Positions 42,156-52,233 of a DNA stretch of 64,000 bases are shown here, piece by piece; position 1 is the first letter of the stretch, and each line of letters begins with the position of its first letter. The DNA lies in NCBI GenBank assembly GCA_017510405.1, contig JAFWNG010000045.1, positions 1 to 64,000 of the forward strand, read 5' to 3'. A program made the position numbers and the translations under genes. The stretch is from Solobacterium sp. (lineage in GTDB: Bacteria; Bacillota_I; Bacilli_A; Erysipelotrichales; Erysipelotrichaceae). The notes beneath the pieces were generated by a model, which worked only from the letters and a program-made list of their open reading frames with translations, ran no database searches and was not told where the DNA came from.

Positions 42156-43400
42156 TTAATTCGTTTCTATACCTGAATGACGTTCTTTGTGACGCAGGGC
42201 AACCGCGCCCATCAGGGCAAGGACCAGGATGACCTGGCAGGCAAGCGCCAGCTGGAAGTTGACTCTGTAGGTGCCGGTCATATCATACAGCGAGCCGACC
42301 AGAGCACCGCCGATCGCATTGGCAGCGCCGCCGACAAAACTCAGCACCGGATACGCCGACGCATAGTTTTCCATACCGAACAGATATCCGGCGACCATCG
42401 CAACACCGACGGCAGAGATCGAGAATGTGAAAGAGATCAGCGCCGAACCGGCATACATTGCCCATTCCGACGGGATGAACAGAAGCAGCACGATACCGGC
42501 AAGAATGAGGCCGGACATGATATACGAAGTCTTATAGGAGCCCACCTTATCGTTCAGGACACCGAAGACCAGCTTGGAAATAATATTGAACGCCATGGAG
42601 ATCGACAGCATCAGGGCGCCTACCGAAGCGCTCTTTCCGATCGATACCGCGTAGCCCGGAAGATGCTGGGGAACTGCGGTAACGATGCACGCCATGATCG
42701 CCATGATGATCGCCAGAAGGAACTTCGGATTCAGATAGTTGAACCGCGTGGAAGAATCATCAATGACCATCGTGAGTCCCTCTTTCCGGCGTTCCATGAA
42801 TTCCTCATAGCCGTACGGCTTCAGTCCCTGTGTTTCCGGGCGGATACTGATCGGGAACAGGATCGCCGGCAGACAGCATACCGCTGTAGCGGCTGCGACC
42901 CACACCATTCCCGTACGCCATCCGGAGTTCGTGATGACACCGGTGAAGACCGGTGACAGTACAACGCCCGGCACACCGGAGAACGCCATGACGAGACTGG
43001 TAAACAGACCTCTGCGGGCATAGAACCAGTAGTTCACGATCATCGTCACAAGCACGAAATTGATCATACCGTCGCCGACGCCGCGCAGCAGGCTCAAAAT
43101 ATAGATCATGGACAGCGAGCTGCTGAAAGAGATCAGATATGTTGCCCCGACCAGAAGCACAGTGGCTGTCAGGATGATCAGTTTCAGCGTCGATTCCTTC
43201 AGGATCTTCGGCAGGAACATTGCCGTTACCGAAGCCGTCAGCGACATGATGGTGATCATCATCGCCACGCTTCCGCGGCCTGCCTGCAGGCTTTCCGCGA
43301 TCGGTGCATAGAAGACGCCGGCAGTATTGACCGAAACACCGATCGAAGCCGCCGCCAGACCGCACATGGCGATCAGAACGAAGATGTGTCTGCTTTTCAT
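42156..43400 (-). CDS. MFS transporter, oxalate/formate-antiporter-like
   Basis: 414 residues with 12 predicted segments; the first helix carries GLAAASIGVSVNTAGVFY and the loop GVGDGMINFVLVTM, and the ending resembles the OFA (oxalate:formate antiporter) branch. It likely exchanges small carboxylates. First gene of a two-gene operon with the Fe-S aldo/keto reductase. A 140-nt leader separates it from its promoter. Confidence 0.85.
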   Translation of the reverse strand: MKSRHIFVLIAMCGLAAASIGVSVNTAGVFYAPIAESLQAGRGSVAMMITIMSLTASVTAMFLPKILKESTLKLIILTATVLLVGATYLISFSSSLSMIYILSLLRGVGDGMINFVLVTMIVNYWFYARRGLFTSLVMAFSGVPGVVLSPVFTGVITNSGWRTGMVWVAAATAVCCLPAILFPISIRPETQGLKPYGYEEFMERRKEGLTMVIDDSSTRFNYLNPKFLLAIIMAIMACIVTAVPQHLPGYAVSIGKSASVGALMLSISMAFNIISKLVFGVLNDKVGSYKTSYIMSGLILAGIVLLLFIPSEWAMYAGSALISFTFSISAVGVAMVAGYLFGMENYASAYPVLSFVGGAANAIGGALVGSLYDMTGTYRVNFQLALACQVILVLALMGAVALRHKERHSGIETN

Positions 43401-43547
43401 TCAGTCCCCCTCATGGTTTCCCATCATTTTCTATTGACTCCATACCCCTTGCAGTACTTTTTCAGAACTGGAATATACATGGATCCTTCACAAAGATGAT
43501 CGGGATCATTATTCAAGCCGTATACATACCGGCATCCGTATACCTGT

Positions 43548-43575
43548 ATTATACCGAAAACCGACTGTTTCTTAA
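43548..43575 (-). promoter_or_regulatory. Promoter of the MFS operon
   Basis: TTAAGA (43575-43570) and TATAAT (43553-43548), 16-base spacer, minus strand; about 140 nt of untranslated leader follow. The 43401-43547 leader holds no ORF I would call. Confidence 0.6.
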
Positions 43576-43589
43576 TAAAAAACATGCAT

Positions 43590-43630
43590 AAAAAAAGTAC
43601 GGCATCCGCAGCTGCGCAGACATGCCGTAC
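43590..43630 (-). terminator. Terminator of the formate channel gene
   Basis: GTACGGCAT and ATGCCGTAC pair with a further CTGCGCAGCTGCG-type inner helix; the minus strand then runs into TTTTTT. Confidence 0.9.
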
Positions 43631-43635
43631 GATTA

Positions 43636-44385
43636 TCATTTTCCGTATACCAGTGTATAGACCGCAGGAATAAACAGTGCCCCGCCGATCAGATTGCCGA
43701 GTGTTACCGGCAGAAGGTTGCCAAGCAGGAAACTTCCCAGGGAAACATCTGCGCCGAGGAACATTCCGAGAGGAATGTATGTCATATTGGCAACGCTGTG
43801 TTCAAATCCCGCAAATACAAACAGCATGATCGGGAACCATACCGCCAGGATCTTGCCGGACATTTCCTTTGAACCGGCCTGAAACCAGCACGCCAGCACA
43901 ACAAGAATATTGCACAGAATACCGCGGATCACCGCATCCGCAAACGGCATCGAAGCCTTGGACGCAGCCACTGCAGCTGCCCGGTTCACCGCGTCTCCCG
44001 CATACAGTCCGCTCTTTGCCAGCAGGAACGCCAGCAGCACCGAACCGATCAGGTTTCCGAGATATACGAGACCCCAGTTTTTCAGCATTCCCTGCCACGT
44101 GATCTCTTTTTTCATCAGTGCCAGCGTCATAAGATTATTGCCGGTAAACAGTTCCGCACCGCAGAAGATGACCATCATCAGGCCGACCGGAAACAATGCC
44201 GCACCGATCAGTTTCGATACTGCAGTCACTTCCGAAGCCGTAGCCAGAACAAATACATGGCAGCCGAAGCCGATGAACATGCCTGCCAGAATACCCAGCA
44301 GGATCATCTTATATCCCGGAAGCGCCGCCTTGTTCTTTCCGTTATTGATCCAGATCTTCAGTATTTCTTTCGGAGAATTCGTCAT
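43636..44385 (-). CDS. Formate/nitrite transporter family channel
   Basis: 249 residues with six segments, typical FNT length. Seen are GMFIGFGCHVFVLA, GAELFTGNNLMTLAL (the conserved ELFTGN-type loop), LGNLIGSV and GFEHSVANMTYIPLGMF with the FEHSVANM signature. It moves formate or a similar monocarboxylate across the membrane as a pentamer. Formate is the most likely substrate in a fermenter; it is not close to a pyruvate formate-lyase gene. Confidence 0.93.
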   Translation of the reverse strand: MTNSPKEILKIWINNGKNKAALPGYKMILLGILAGMFIGFGCHVFVLATASEVTAVSKLIGAALFPVGLMMVIFCGAELFTGNNLMTLALMKKEITWQGMLKNWGLVYLGNLIGSVLLAFLLAKSGLYAGDAVNRAAAVAASKASMPFADAVIRGILCNILVVLACWFQAGSKEMSGKILAVWFPIMLFVFAGFEHSVANMTYIPLGMFLGADVSLGSFLLGNLLPVTLGNLIGGALFIPAVYTLVYGK

Positions 44386-44460
44386 GATCCATACCTCCCG
44401 TAAACATACAAGAGTCTATCATGGATCGGCGATTCTTCAAGCATGTTTCCTCCTTCACGT

Positions 44461-44492
44461 AAAAAAAGACACCCTGTTCAGATGTCTTTTTT
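44461..44492. terminator. Terminator between the FNT gene and tRNA-Thr
   Basis: AAAAAAGACA and TGTCTTTTTT pair around an 11-base loop; the T runs on both sides make it bidirectional. Confidence 0.85.
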
Positions 44493-44494
44493 CG

Positions 44495-44565
44495 TGCTGG
44501 TTGGCAGAATTGAACTGCCCGCTCATCCTTACCATGGATGTGTATTACCACTATACTAAACCAGC
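44495..44565 (-). tRNA. tRNA-Thr(GGU)
   Basis: Regular cloverleaf: acceptor GCTGGTT/AACCAGC, D-arm GTAT/ATAC, anticodon arm CATCC-ATGGTAA-GGATG (anticodon GGT), T-arm GGCAG-TTCAATT-CTGCC and A73. CCA not encoded. Its own promoter and terminator flank it. Confidence 0.93.
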
Positions 44566-44574
44566 AGCCTTTAT

Positions 44575-44603
44575 ATAATAAACAAACCGGGCCGGAAATT
44601 CAA
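44575..44603 (-). promoter_or_regulatory. tRNA-Thr promoter
   Basis: TTGAAT (44603-44598) and TATTAT (44580-44575) with a 17-base spacer, nine bases before the tRNA. The -35 overlaps the stop codon of the upstream Maf gene. Confidence 0.75.
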
Positions 44604-45163
44604 TATGCAGAAAGATTTTTCATCTCTGCGTAGACCTGATGCAGAGGCAGACCCATAATGGCATAGTAGTCGCCGCGGATCTCTTCGATATACCTTCCCC
44701 CGTATCCCTGGATCGCATACGCACCGGCTTTATCATCGCATTCACCGGTCGCGATGTATTCCGTGATATCCGTATCACTCATCGGCACAAACCGCACATC
44801 GGAGACACTGCATGTGCTGTAGGTCCTGTTTCTGCTCTTGATGCAGAGACCGGTATAGACCTGGTGCACGGTTCCCGAAAGCATCTCCAGCATCCGGCGC
44901 GCATCGGCTTCATCCAGCGGTTTTCCCAGAACGATGCCGTTCGATACAACGATCGTATCACTGCCGATGACGACCGCGTCGGGATGTTCCTGCAGGACTG
45001 CGTCCGCCTTGCGCAGAGACAGTCTGCGGATTTCATCCGAAAGATCGCCGTCTTCATCGATCGACTCATCGATATCCGCGGGAATACACGCAAACGCAAT
45101 GCCGCATTTCTCCAGCAGTTCCCGGCGGCGCGGGGATCTGCTTGCCAGTATGACCTTTTTCAT
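44600..45163 (-). CDS. Maf-family nucleotide pyrophosphatase
   Basis: The 187-residue product from 45163 begins KVILASRSPRRRELLEKCG, the Maf signature, and contains DTIVV and GKPLDEADARRML motifs. Maf proteins hydrolyse dTTP, UTP or modified nucleotides to monophosphates and were linked to septum inhibition. No SD-like site is obvious. Confidence 0.92.
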   Translation of the reverse strand: MKKVILASRSPRRRELLEKCGIAFACIPADIDESIDEDGDLSDEIRRLSLRKADAVLQEHPDAVVIGSDTIVVSNGIVLGKPLDEADARRMLEMLSGTVHQVYTGLCIKSRNRTYSTCSVSDVRFVPMSDTDITEYIATGECDDKAGAYAIQGYGGRYIEEIRGDYYAIMGLPLHQVYAEMKNLSAY

Positions 45164-45240
45164 GATTATGATGATACCACAAAACATTCCGCATACACGG
45201 ATTTCATTGTTATAATGTACATGAAAGAAGTGGTGATAGT

Positions 45241-46020
45241 ATGTTCGGAAAAATCGGAAAGAAAGAAATGGAACAGTTACAGGAAGGAAAAGCCGTCCAG
45301 CTTTCCATCCGCATGATCACAGAAAAACTGATTGACCTGCGCAAGGCAAAAGAAGCTCTGAACGAACAGGAATATGCCGGCGTCAAAGCCCTGTACAACA
45401 AGTTCACGGAAGTCGGCACATGCCGTGAGAAACGGGAAATGCTGCTGGATGAATACAACAGCACCGCCGATCTGATCATCACAGCATTCGACCAGATCGC
45501 TCCGTTTGACAAATATCAGGGCAAACTGTCGGATCTTGACAAAGAGCGCGAAAAGAAACGTCTGCGCAATATCTATGACGCCGAGATCATCGACCGCCGT
45601 CTGAATCTTCTCGACCGTATCCTTTTCTGGATGAACGAACGGGAGATCAGCTACGACAGACTCCGTTTCTATGCCGGTTCCATTGCGTATTTCGATGCGG
45701 TCGGCGACGCCCTCGGCACAGAAAAGAATTATCCGGAAAGCTACTTTGAAGCTCAGAAAGATCTGCACGAACTCATGGTCTACGCGGTGAATAAACTGCT
45801 GGAAAAAGACTGGCCGCAGGATTTCGACAAACTGATCGAGACCTGTGCTGCCGAGTTCCGGAATTTTGATCTTGCCGCAAGAGAGAATTCCGATACGACC
45901 GAAGAATACATCGAGGCAATGACCGATGACCTGTTCTTCTGTGCCCAGACAGATCCGAACGCGGATGTTTCCTATATGAAAAATCTGCTCATCCAGGACT
46001 ACATGAATCTGATCGAATAA
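45241..46020 (+). CDS. Hypothetical protein, 259 aa
   Basis: I do not recognise the family. The protein is soluble, charged and mostly helical, with likely coiled-coil stretches in the first 120 residues (LRKAKEALNEQEYAGVKALYN; KEREKKRLRNIYDAEIIDRRLNLL) and an acidic C-terminal half. It is expressed from a gap divergent from Maf; no ribosome site stronger than AAGTGGTG is seen. The 215-base gap after it holds only the promoter of the next gene. Confidence 0.6.
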   Translation: MFGKIGKKEMEQLQEGKAVQLSIRMITEKLIDLRKAKEALNEQEYAGVKALYNKFTEVGTCREKREMLLDEYNSTADLIITAFDQIAPFDKYQGKLSDLDKEREKKRLRNIYDAEIIDRRLNLLDRILFWMNEREISYDRLRFYAGSIAYFDAVGDALGTEKNYPESYFEAQKDLHELMVYAVNKLLEKDWPQDFDKLIETCAAEFRNFDLAARENSDTTEEYIEAMTDDLFFCAQTDPNADVSYMKNLLIQDYMNLIE

Positions 46021-46186
46021 TAATCCCGCGCTGCCCTGCTGATCACACAGGAGATCCGTACTGACTCCAGTCCGGATTTCTTTTCATACCCGGAAAAGCG
46101 CGCAGCGATGAATGCATAAGTTCATCCGGAATGAGACATGAAACAGTCTTCTGTCACTTTCCGATAACTATATCCATTAGGAAATC

Positions 46187-46215
46187 TTTAAGAAAGTATA
46201 GTATACTTGTATAAA
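46187..46215 (+). promoter_or_regulatory. Promoter with palindromic operator
   Basis: TTTAAG (46187-46192) and TATAAA (46210-46215) are spaced by 17. The perfect palindrome AAGTATAGTATACTT (46194-46208) fills the spacer, a classic repressor position, for the nucleotidyltransferase gene starting at 46236. Confidence 0.6.
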
Positions 46216-46235
46216 ATAAACCATGGAGTAAAAAA

Positions 46236-47141
46236 ATGTCTGAACCAATACTAGTGATCCTCGCCGCCGGACTGAGTCTTCGTTACGGCGGCATGAAACA
46301 GATCGACGGAATCGGAAGCCACGGTGAACCGATCATTGATTTTTCCATTTACGACGCCTACCGTGCCGGTTTCCGGAAAGTCGTGCTGATCATCCGGAAA
46401 GAACATGAGCAGCTGTTCCGCAAGGCTCTTACAGATGAGATCGAACCGTATATGAACGTGGAGTTTGCGTTCCAGGAGATCAGCGATCTTCCCGAAGGCA
46501 TCACCCTGCCGGACGGCCGTGTAAAACCATGGGGAACGACCCAGGCGCTGCTTGCCTGCCGTCATAACGTGGATGCGCCGTTTGCCATCTGCAACGCCGA
46601 TGACTTCTACGGACGCAACGCTTTTGAAGTCATGTATGACTTCCTCAAAAACGACGTTAAAGACGGCAGTTATGCCATGATCGGCTATCCGTGCGCAAAA
46701 ACACTTGGCGATCACGGAACGGTCACACGCGGCATCTGTGAAATGGATGAAAACCGGAATCTGAGATCGATCCGGGAGATCCGTCAGGTCGGCAGGATCG
46801 AAGGCGAAGTCCGCTATATTGAAAACGGCGAATATGTACCGCTGGATCCGAATACGCCGGTATCCATGAACTTCTGGGGATTCACACCGAAAGTATTTGA
46901 AGACTTCACCGCTGTGCTGCAGGAATTCCTTCCCGCCGCGATCGCGCGCGATCCGTACGGAAGCGAACATGTCATTCCGACGGCTGTCGGCACCCTGCTG
47001 GAACGCGGTCTCTGCAGTGTCAAGGTACTGACAAGCACAGACAGCTGGTACGGCGTCACGTACAAGGAAGACAAGCCGAAAGTCGTGGAAGCCATCGCGG
47101 AAATGAAAAAGTCCGGACGTTATCCGGACCGTCTCTGGTGA
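46236..47141 (+). CDS. Sugar nucleotidyltransferase-like protein
   Basis: 301 residues of the GT-A nucleotidyltransferase fold: ILAAGLSLRYGGMKQ is the nucleotide-binding loop and ICNADDFYG carries the metal-binding Asp. CAKTLGDHGTVTRGI resembles hexose-1-phosphate nucleotidylyltransferases. It could activate a sugar phosphate; alone and behind a regulated promoter, its pathway is unclear. Its stop abuts that of the convergent M19 gene. Confidence 0.8.
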   Translation: MSEPILVILAAGLSLRYGGMKQIDGIGSHGEPIIDFSIYDAYRAGFRKVVLIIRKEHEQLFRKALTDEIEPYMNVEFAFQEISDLPEGITLPDGRVKPWGTTQALLACRHNVDAPFAICNADDFYGRNAFEVMYDFLKNDVKDGSYAMIGYPCAKTLGDHGTVTRGICEMDENRNLRSIREIRQVGRIEGEVRYIENGEYVPLDPNTPVSMNFWGFTPKVFEDFTAVLQEFLPAAIARDPYGSEHVIPTAVGTLLERGLCSVKVLTSTDSWYGVTYKEDKPKVVEAIAEMKKSGRYPDRLW

Positions 47142-48065
47142 TTACATATATTGTTTCAGAAAACGGAAGACATTGCGGTAAGCGATGTCTTTTATTTCGT
47201 CTTCGCTGAACCCCTCCGCTTCCAGACCGCGGATGAAATTCTGCGCCTGTTCCGGCGATACCAGATCATGGTGTTCATCGGCACCGTAATAAGCGCCGAA
47301 GTCGAAACCGCAGGCCACGTGTTCCACACCGACAAGATTAGAGATATAGCGGGCATGCTTTGCCAGGTGGCGGGCATCCTGCTTTTTCTCTTTGCGGTGA
47401 ATGAACGAATTGCACGCATTCATTCCGATGAGACCGCCCTTCGCCGCCAGCGCGCGCATCTGCTGGTCGGTCAGGTTGCGCTCCACGAAGCATTTTGCCT
47501 TGGCGTTGGAATGGGTCGCAATGACCGGCTGTTCAGAGGTCTCGAGGATATCCCAGAACGTCTTCTCATTGGCATGGGAGACGTCGATGATCATGTGCAT
47601 GTCATTCATCTTCCGGATGACATCCTTTCCCATCGGCGTAAGCCCGCGTCCCGGGTCGCCCCAGTTGCCTGTCGCCAGAGCATTCTGATCATTCCAGCAG
47701 AGCGAACCGATGCGGTTGCCCGCTTTGTACAGCCACTCCACGCGTTCCACTCCGTCTTTATCGATACCGCACATGCCTTCGATCGTCATCAGCGCCGTCA
47801 CCTGCAGGTCGTTCTCATCCAGGTCTTCTTTTGTCAGGATCTGTTTTATACCGGATTCATCAATATCCGTCTGTACCATCCGGACGAGATCCTGCATATA
47901 CTCCCAGTCTTCTTCACCGCGGAAGAAACTGGCCGCTGCGGTGTAAAGCAGTTCGCCTTCCATGAAGCGGTCATGCCACACATTGCGCAGCACAGCTTTC
48001 TCCCCGTTGTCCCGGTGAGCTTTGATGGTCATGGCAAGATCCGCATGCAGATCAAAGATTCGCAT
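47142..48065 (-). CDS. M19-family membrane dipeptidase
   Basis: 307 residues, M19 (renal dipeptidase) family. Zinc ligands are visible: HADLA for the HxD site, the bridging Glu in TIEGMCG, and His in DVSHANE and THSNAKAKC. It hydrolyses dipeptides with broad specificity, often D-amino-acid containing. It overlaps coaX by 14 bases. Confidence 0.9.
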   Translation of the reverse strand: MRIFDLHADLAMTIKAHRDNGEKAVLRNVWHDRFMEGELLYTAAASFFRGEEDWEYMQDLVRMVQTDIDESGIKQILTKEDLDENDLQVTALMTIEGMCGIDKDGVERVEWLYKAGNRIGSLCWNDQNALATGNWGDPGRGLTPMGKDVIRKMNDMHMIIDVSHANEKTFWDILETSEQPVIATHSNAKAKCFVERNLTDQQMRALAAKGGLIGMNACNSFIHRKEKKQDARHLAKHARYISNLVGVEHVACGFDFGAYYGADEHHDLVSPEQAQNFIRGLEAEGFSEDEIKDIAYRNVFRFLKQYM

Positions 48066-48843
48066 TCCGCATCTCCTCCTTATTCATATCATACAGGATC
48101 CGTATGCCCTTATAGGCAATGTCCGGATCGTATTCCGATATCTCATCGGTCTCCGGCGCGATCACTCTGCCGAGACCGCCGGTCGCGATCACATAGCAGT
48201 CCGGATCATTCAGTTCCTCTTTCATCTTTTTGATGATATATTCCACCAGCCCGATATAGCCGTAGACGACACCCGCCTGCATGCCGGTGATCGTCGTCGT
48301 GCCGAGCACGCTCGCCGGCTTTTTGATCTCGATCTCCGGGAGCTTTGCCGTCATTCCGGACAGAGCCGCGGCACTGATGCCGAGTCCCGGTGAAATGACT
48401 GTGTAGCGGAATTCGCCGTCTGCCGTCACATAGTCAAATGTCGTGGCAGTGCCGAAATCCACAATGATGCAGGACCGGCCGAATGTATAATGCGCATACG
48501 ATGTGTTGACGATCCGGTCTGCGCCGACCGCATGCGGGTTGTCCGTAGCGACACGGATGCCGGTATGGATATCCGGTCCGACGACCAGCGGGATCTTATG
48601 AACGTACTTTTTCATGCACGAAGTCAGTGAATACATGATCTTCGGCACGACCGAAGAGATGACAACATCTTCGATATCTTCCGGCGTCAGTGAAGCAGCT
48701 GCCAGAAGATCCTTGACGACGAACCCGAACTCATCGCTTGTCCTCTGCAGATTTGTCGTCAGACGGAAACTTGCACGTACTTTCTTTCCGTCCAGAAGAC
48801 CCATTGAAATATTGGTGTTTCCTACATCTACCGCCAGCAGCAT
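48052..48843 (-). CDS. coaX: Type III pantothenate kinase
   Basis: 263 residues. It starts LLAVDVGNTNISMGLLDG, the ASKHA phosphate-1 motif, with GADRIVNTSYAH for pantothenate and IIVDFGTATTFDYV for phosphate 2. First step of CoA synthesis; it follows coaBC by six bases in one operon. GGAGGG precedes the ATG. Confidence 0.94.
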   Translation of the reverse strand: MLLAVDVGNTNISMGLLDGKKVRASFRLTTNLQRTSDEFGFVVKDLLAAASLTPEDIEDVVISSVVPKIMYSLTSCMKKYVHKIPLVVGPDIHTGIRVATDNPHAVGADRIVNTSYAHYTFGRSCIIVDFGTATTFDYVTADGEFRYTVISPGLGISAAALSGMTAKLPEIEIKKPASVLGTTTITGMQAGVVYGYIGLVEYIIKKMKEELNDPDCYVIATGGLGRVIAPETDEISEYDPDIAYKGIRILYDMNKEEMRNANL

Positions 48844-48849
48844 ACCTAT

Positions 48850-50043
48850 CTATCCCTCCTTCAGGCAGTACGCCAGTATTTTCTCTGCCGTCTCATCTTT
48901 GGACAGCAGTCCGAGATCTTTTTCTCCGTTCTGTGACAGGATGGTGACACGGTTGGTATCCACGCCGAAGCCGGCACCCGCCTCCGCGATCGAATTGGCA
49001 ACGATGAAATCGGCGTTCTTCTTTTCCAGTTTTCCGGCCGCGTTCGCAAGAAGATCTTCCGTTTCCATGGCAAAGCCGATCAGCACCTGTCCCGGCTTTT
49101 TGCGCTGTCCCAGCGTCAGCAGGATGTCCGTAGTCCGCTTCAGTTCGATATAGAGATCACTGTCGGATTTCTTCAGTTTGTGATCTGCGGTGTCTTTCGG
49201 CGTATAATCCGCCACTGCCGCCGCCATGATCACAACGTCCGCATCCCCGCTTTCCCTCAGAACGGCATCCGCCATATCCTGCGCGCTTCTCACAGACACG
49301 GTCTCTATGCCGAACGGGGCTTCCAGCGCTGTCTTTCCGCTAACCAGAATGACGCGCGCGCCGGCGTTGCGGGCAGCCCTTGCCAGGGAATAGCCCATCT
49401 TACCGGACGAATGATTTGTGATATAGCGTACCGGGTCGACGGCTTCCATCGTCGGTCCGGCTGTGACAACGACCTTCTTTCCTTCCAGCCAGTGTTCCAC
49501 CAGCAGGGATTCCAGCGCGTCTTTGATCTGGTGCGGTTCCGGCAGACGGCCGCTTCCCGTATCGCCGCAGGCAAGATACCCGCTGGCGCTTTCCATCACG
49601 TACATGCCGTATCTGCGGCACAGAGCGATATTATCCTGCGTCACCGGGTTTTCCAGCATATGCGTATTCATTGCCGGTACGATGAGTTTCGGACAGGCTG
49701 CGGCGAGGAACGTTGTCGTAAGCATGTCGTCCGCGATGCCGTGCGCGATCTTTGCGATCACATTGGCGCTTGCCGGCGCAATGACGAATGCGTCTGCCTT
49801 GCCCGCAAGAGCGATATGATGCACTTCCGCTCCGTCCTGCAGAGAGAACATGTTGCGGATCACAGGATTGCCGCTGAGCGTCTGAAAGGTCAGCGGTCCG
49901 ACGAATTCCTCCGCTTCTTTTGTCATCAGCACATGTACTTCGTGCCCGTCTTTCTTCAATGATGAAACCAGTGAACAGATCTTATATGCGGCGATTCCTC
50001 CGGTCACGCCGACCAGGATGCATTTCTTCTGTGAAACTGTCAT
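48850..50043 (-). CDS. coaBC: Bifunctional phosphopantothenoylcysteine decarboxylase/phosphopantothenate-cysteine ligase
   Basis: 397 residues: the flavin-binding CoaC half starts CILVGVTGGIAAYKICSL, with the catalytic His in VHHIALAG and PAMNTHM, and the CoaB half contains VTAGPTMEAVDPVRYITNHSSG. Steps two and three from phosphopantothenate. Clustered with coaX, giving three consecutive CoA steps. Confidence 0.95.
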   Translation of the reverse strand: MTVSQKKCILVGVTGGIAAYKICSLVSSLKKDGHEVHVLMTKEAEEFVGPLTFQTLSGNPVIRNMFSLQDGAEVHHIALAGKADAFVIAPASANVIAKIAHGIADDMLTTTFLAAACPKLIVPAMNTHMLENPVTQDNIALCRRYGMYVMESASGYLACGDTGSGRLPEPHQIKDALESLLVEHWLEGKKVVVTAGPTMEAVDPVRYITNHSSGKMGYSLARAARNAGARVILVSGKTALEAPFGIETVSVRSAQDMADAVLRESGDADVVIMAAAVADYTPKDTADHKLKKSDSDLYIELKRTTDILLTLGQRKKPGQVLIGFAMETEDLLANAAGKLEKKNADFIVANSIAEAGAGFGVDTNRVTILSQNGEKDLGLLSKDETAEKILAYCLKEG

Positions 50044-50116
50044 ATGGCAGTCCTCCTGTTTATCTGTATTATACGTCAGGTTCTGTTAGAATATGAATCA
50101 GAAGAAGGTGCCTGTC

Positions 50117-50659
50117 ATGAAAAAACTGCTTATTGTATCTGATATTCACGGCGTCGTCTCCGGTATGGAGATCGTCATGGAAGCGGTCACGCTGCATAAT
50201 CCGGAAATCATTCTGTGCCTCGGGGACGAGCTGTATCACGGACCCCGCAATGACATTCCGGAAGACTATGCGCCGAAGAAAGTCATTCCCCTGCTCAATG
50301 CTCTGAGTGAACGCATCCTTGCCGTGCGCGGCAACTGTGACGCCGAAGTCGATCAGATGGTTCTGAACTTCCGGCTCATGGAAGACTACAAGATACTGGA
50401 GTTCGGCGAGCATACCATCTGTATGACGCACGGTCATGTTTATGATCCGGAGCATACCCCGGAAGAATACTTTGACATATTCCTTTCCGGTCATACGCAT
50501 ATGCCCGGCATCTCAAAACGGGAGGACTGCATCGTTGTGAATCCCGGCTCGGTATCGATGCCGAAGGGAGGCAGTCCCCGCACCTATGCCGTCATGACCG
50601 AAGACAGCATTTCCATCTATACCGGCGATCACGAAATCTTCGAATACATGAGTCTCTGA
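50117..50659 (+). CDS. YfcE/MJ0936-family metallophosphodiesterase
   Basis: With start at 50117 (AGAAGGTG upstream) the 180-residue product has the calcineurin-fold metal motifs: VSDIHG, LGDELYHG, VRGNCD, TMTHGH-like CMTHGHVYD and GHTHMPG. YfcE-type enzymes cleave phosphodiesters with manganese. A strong terminator follows. Confidence 0.9.
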   Translation: MKKLLIVSDIHGVVSGMEIVMEAVTLHNPEIILCLGDELYHGPRNDIPEDYAPKKVIPLLNALSERILAVRGNCDAEVDQMVLNFRLMEDYKILEFGEHTICMTHGHVYDPEHTPEEYFDIFLSGHTHMPGISKREDCIVVNPGSVSMPKGGSPRTYAVMTEDSISIYTGDHEIFEYMSL

Positions 50660-50663
50660 TCAA

Positions 50664-50697
50664 ATATCCCTTCCGCCGAAGCCGGAAGGGATATTTT

Positions 50698-50699
<2 letters not shown>
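50664..50699 (+). terminator. Terminator of the YfcE-like gene
   Basis: ATATCCCTTCCG and CGGAAGGGATAT form a perfect 12-bp stem followed by TTTTTT, overlapping the stop of the convergent GH1 gene. Confidence 0.92.
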
Positions 50700-52228
<1,529 letters not shown>

Positions 52229-52233
52229 CAGCA

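Noticed and set aside
43424-43639. 71-codon minus-strand frame between the MFS and FNT genes
   Set aside because: It covers the FNT terminator and MFS promoter and has no start signal.
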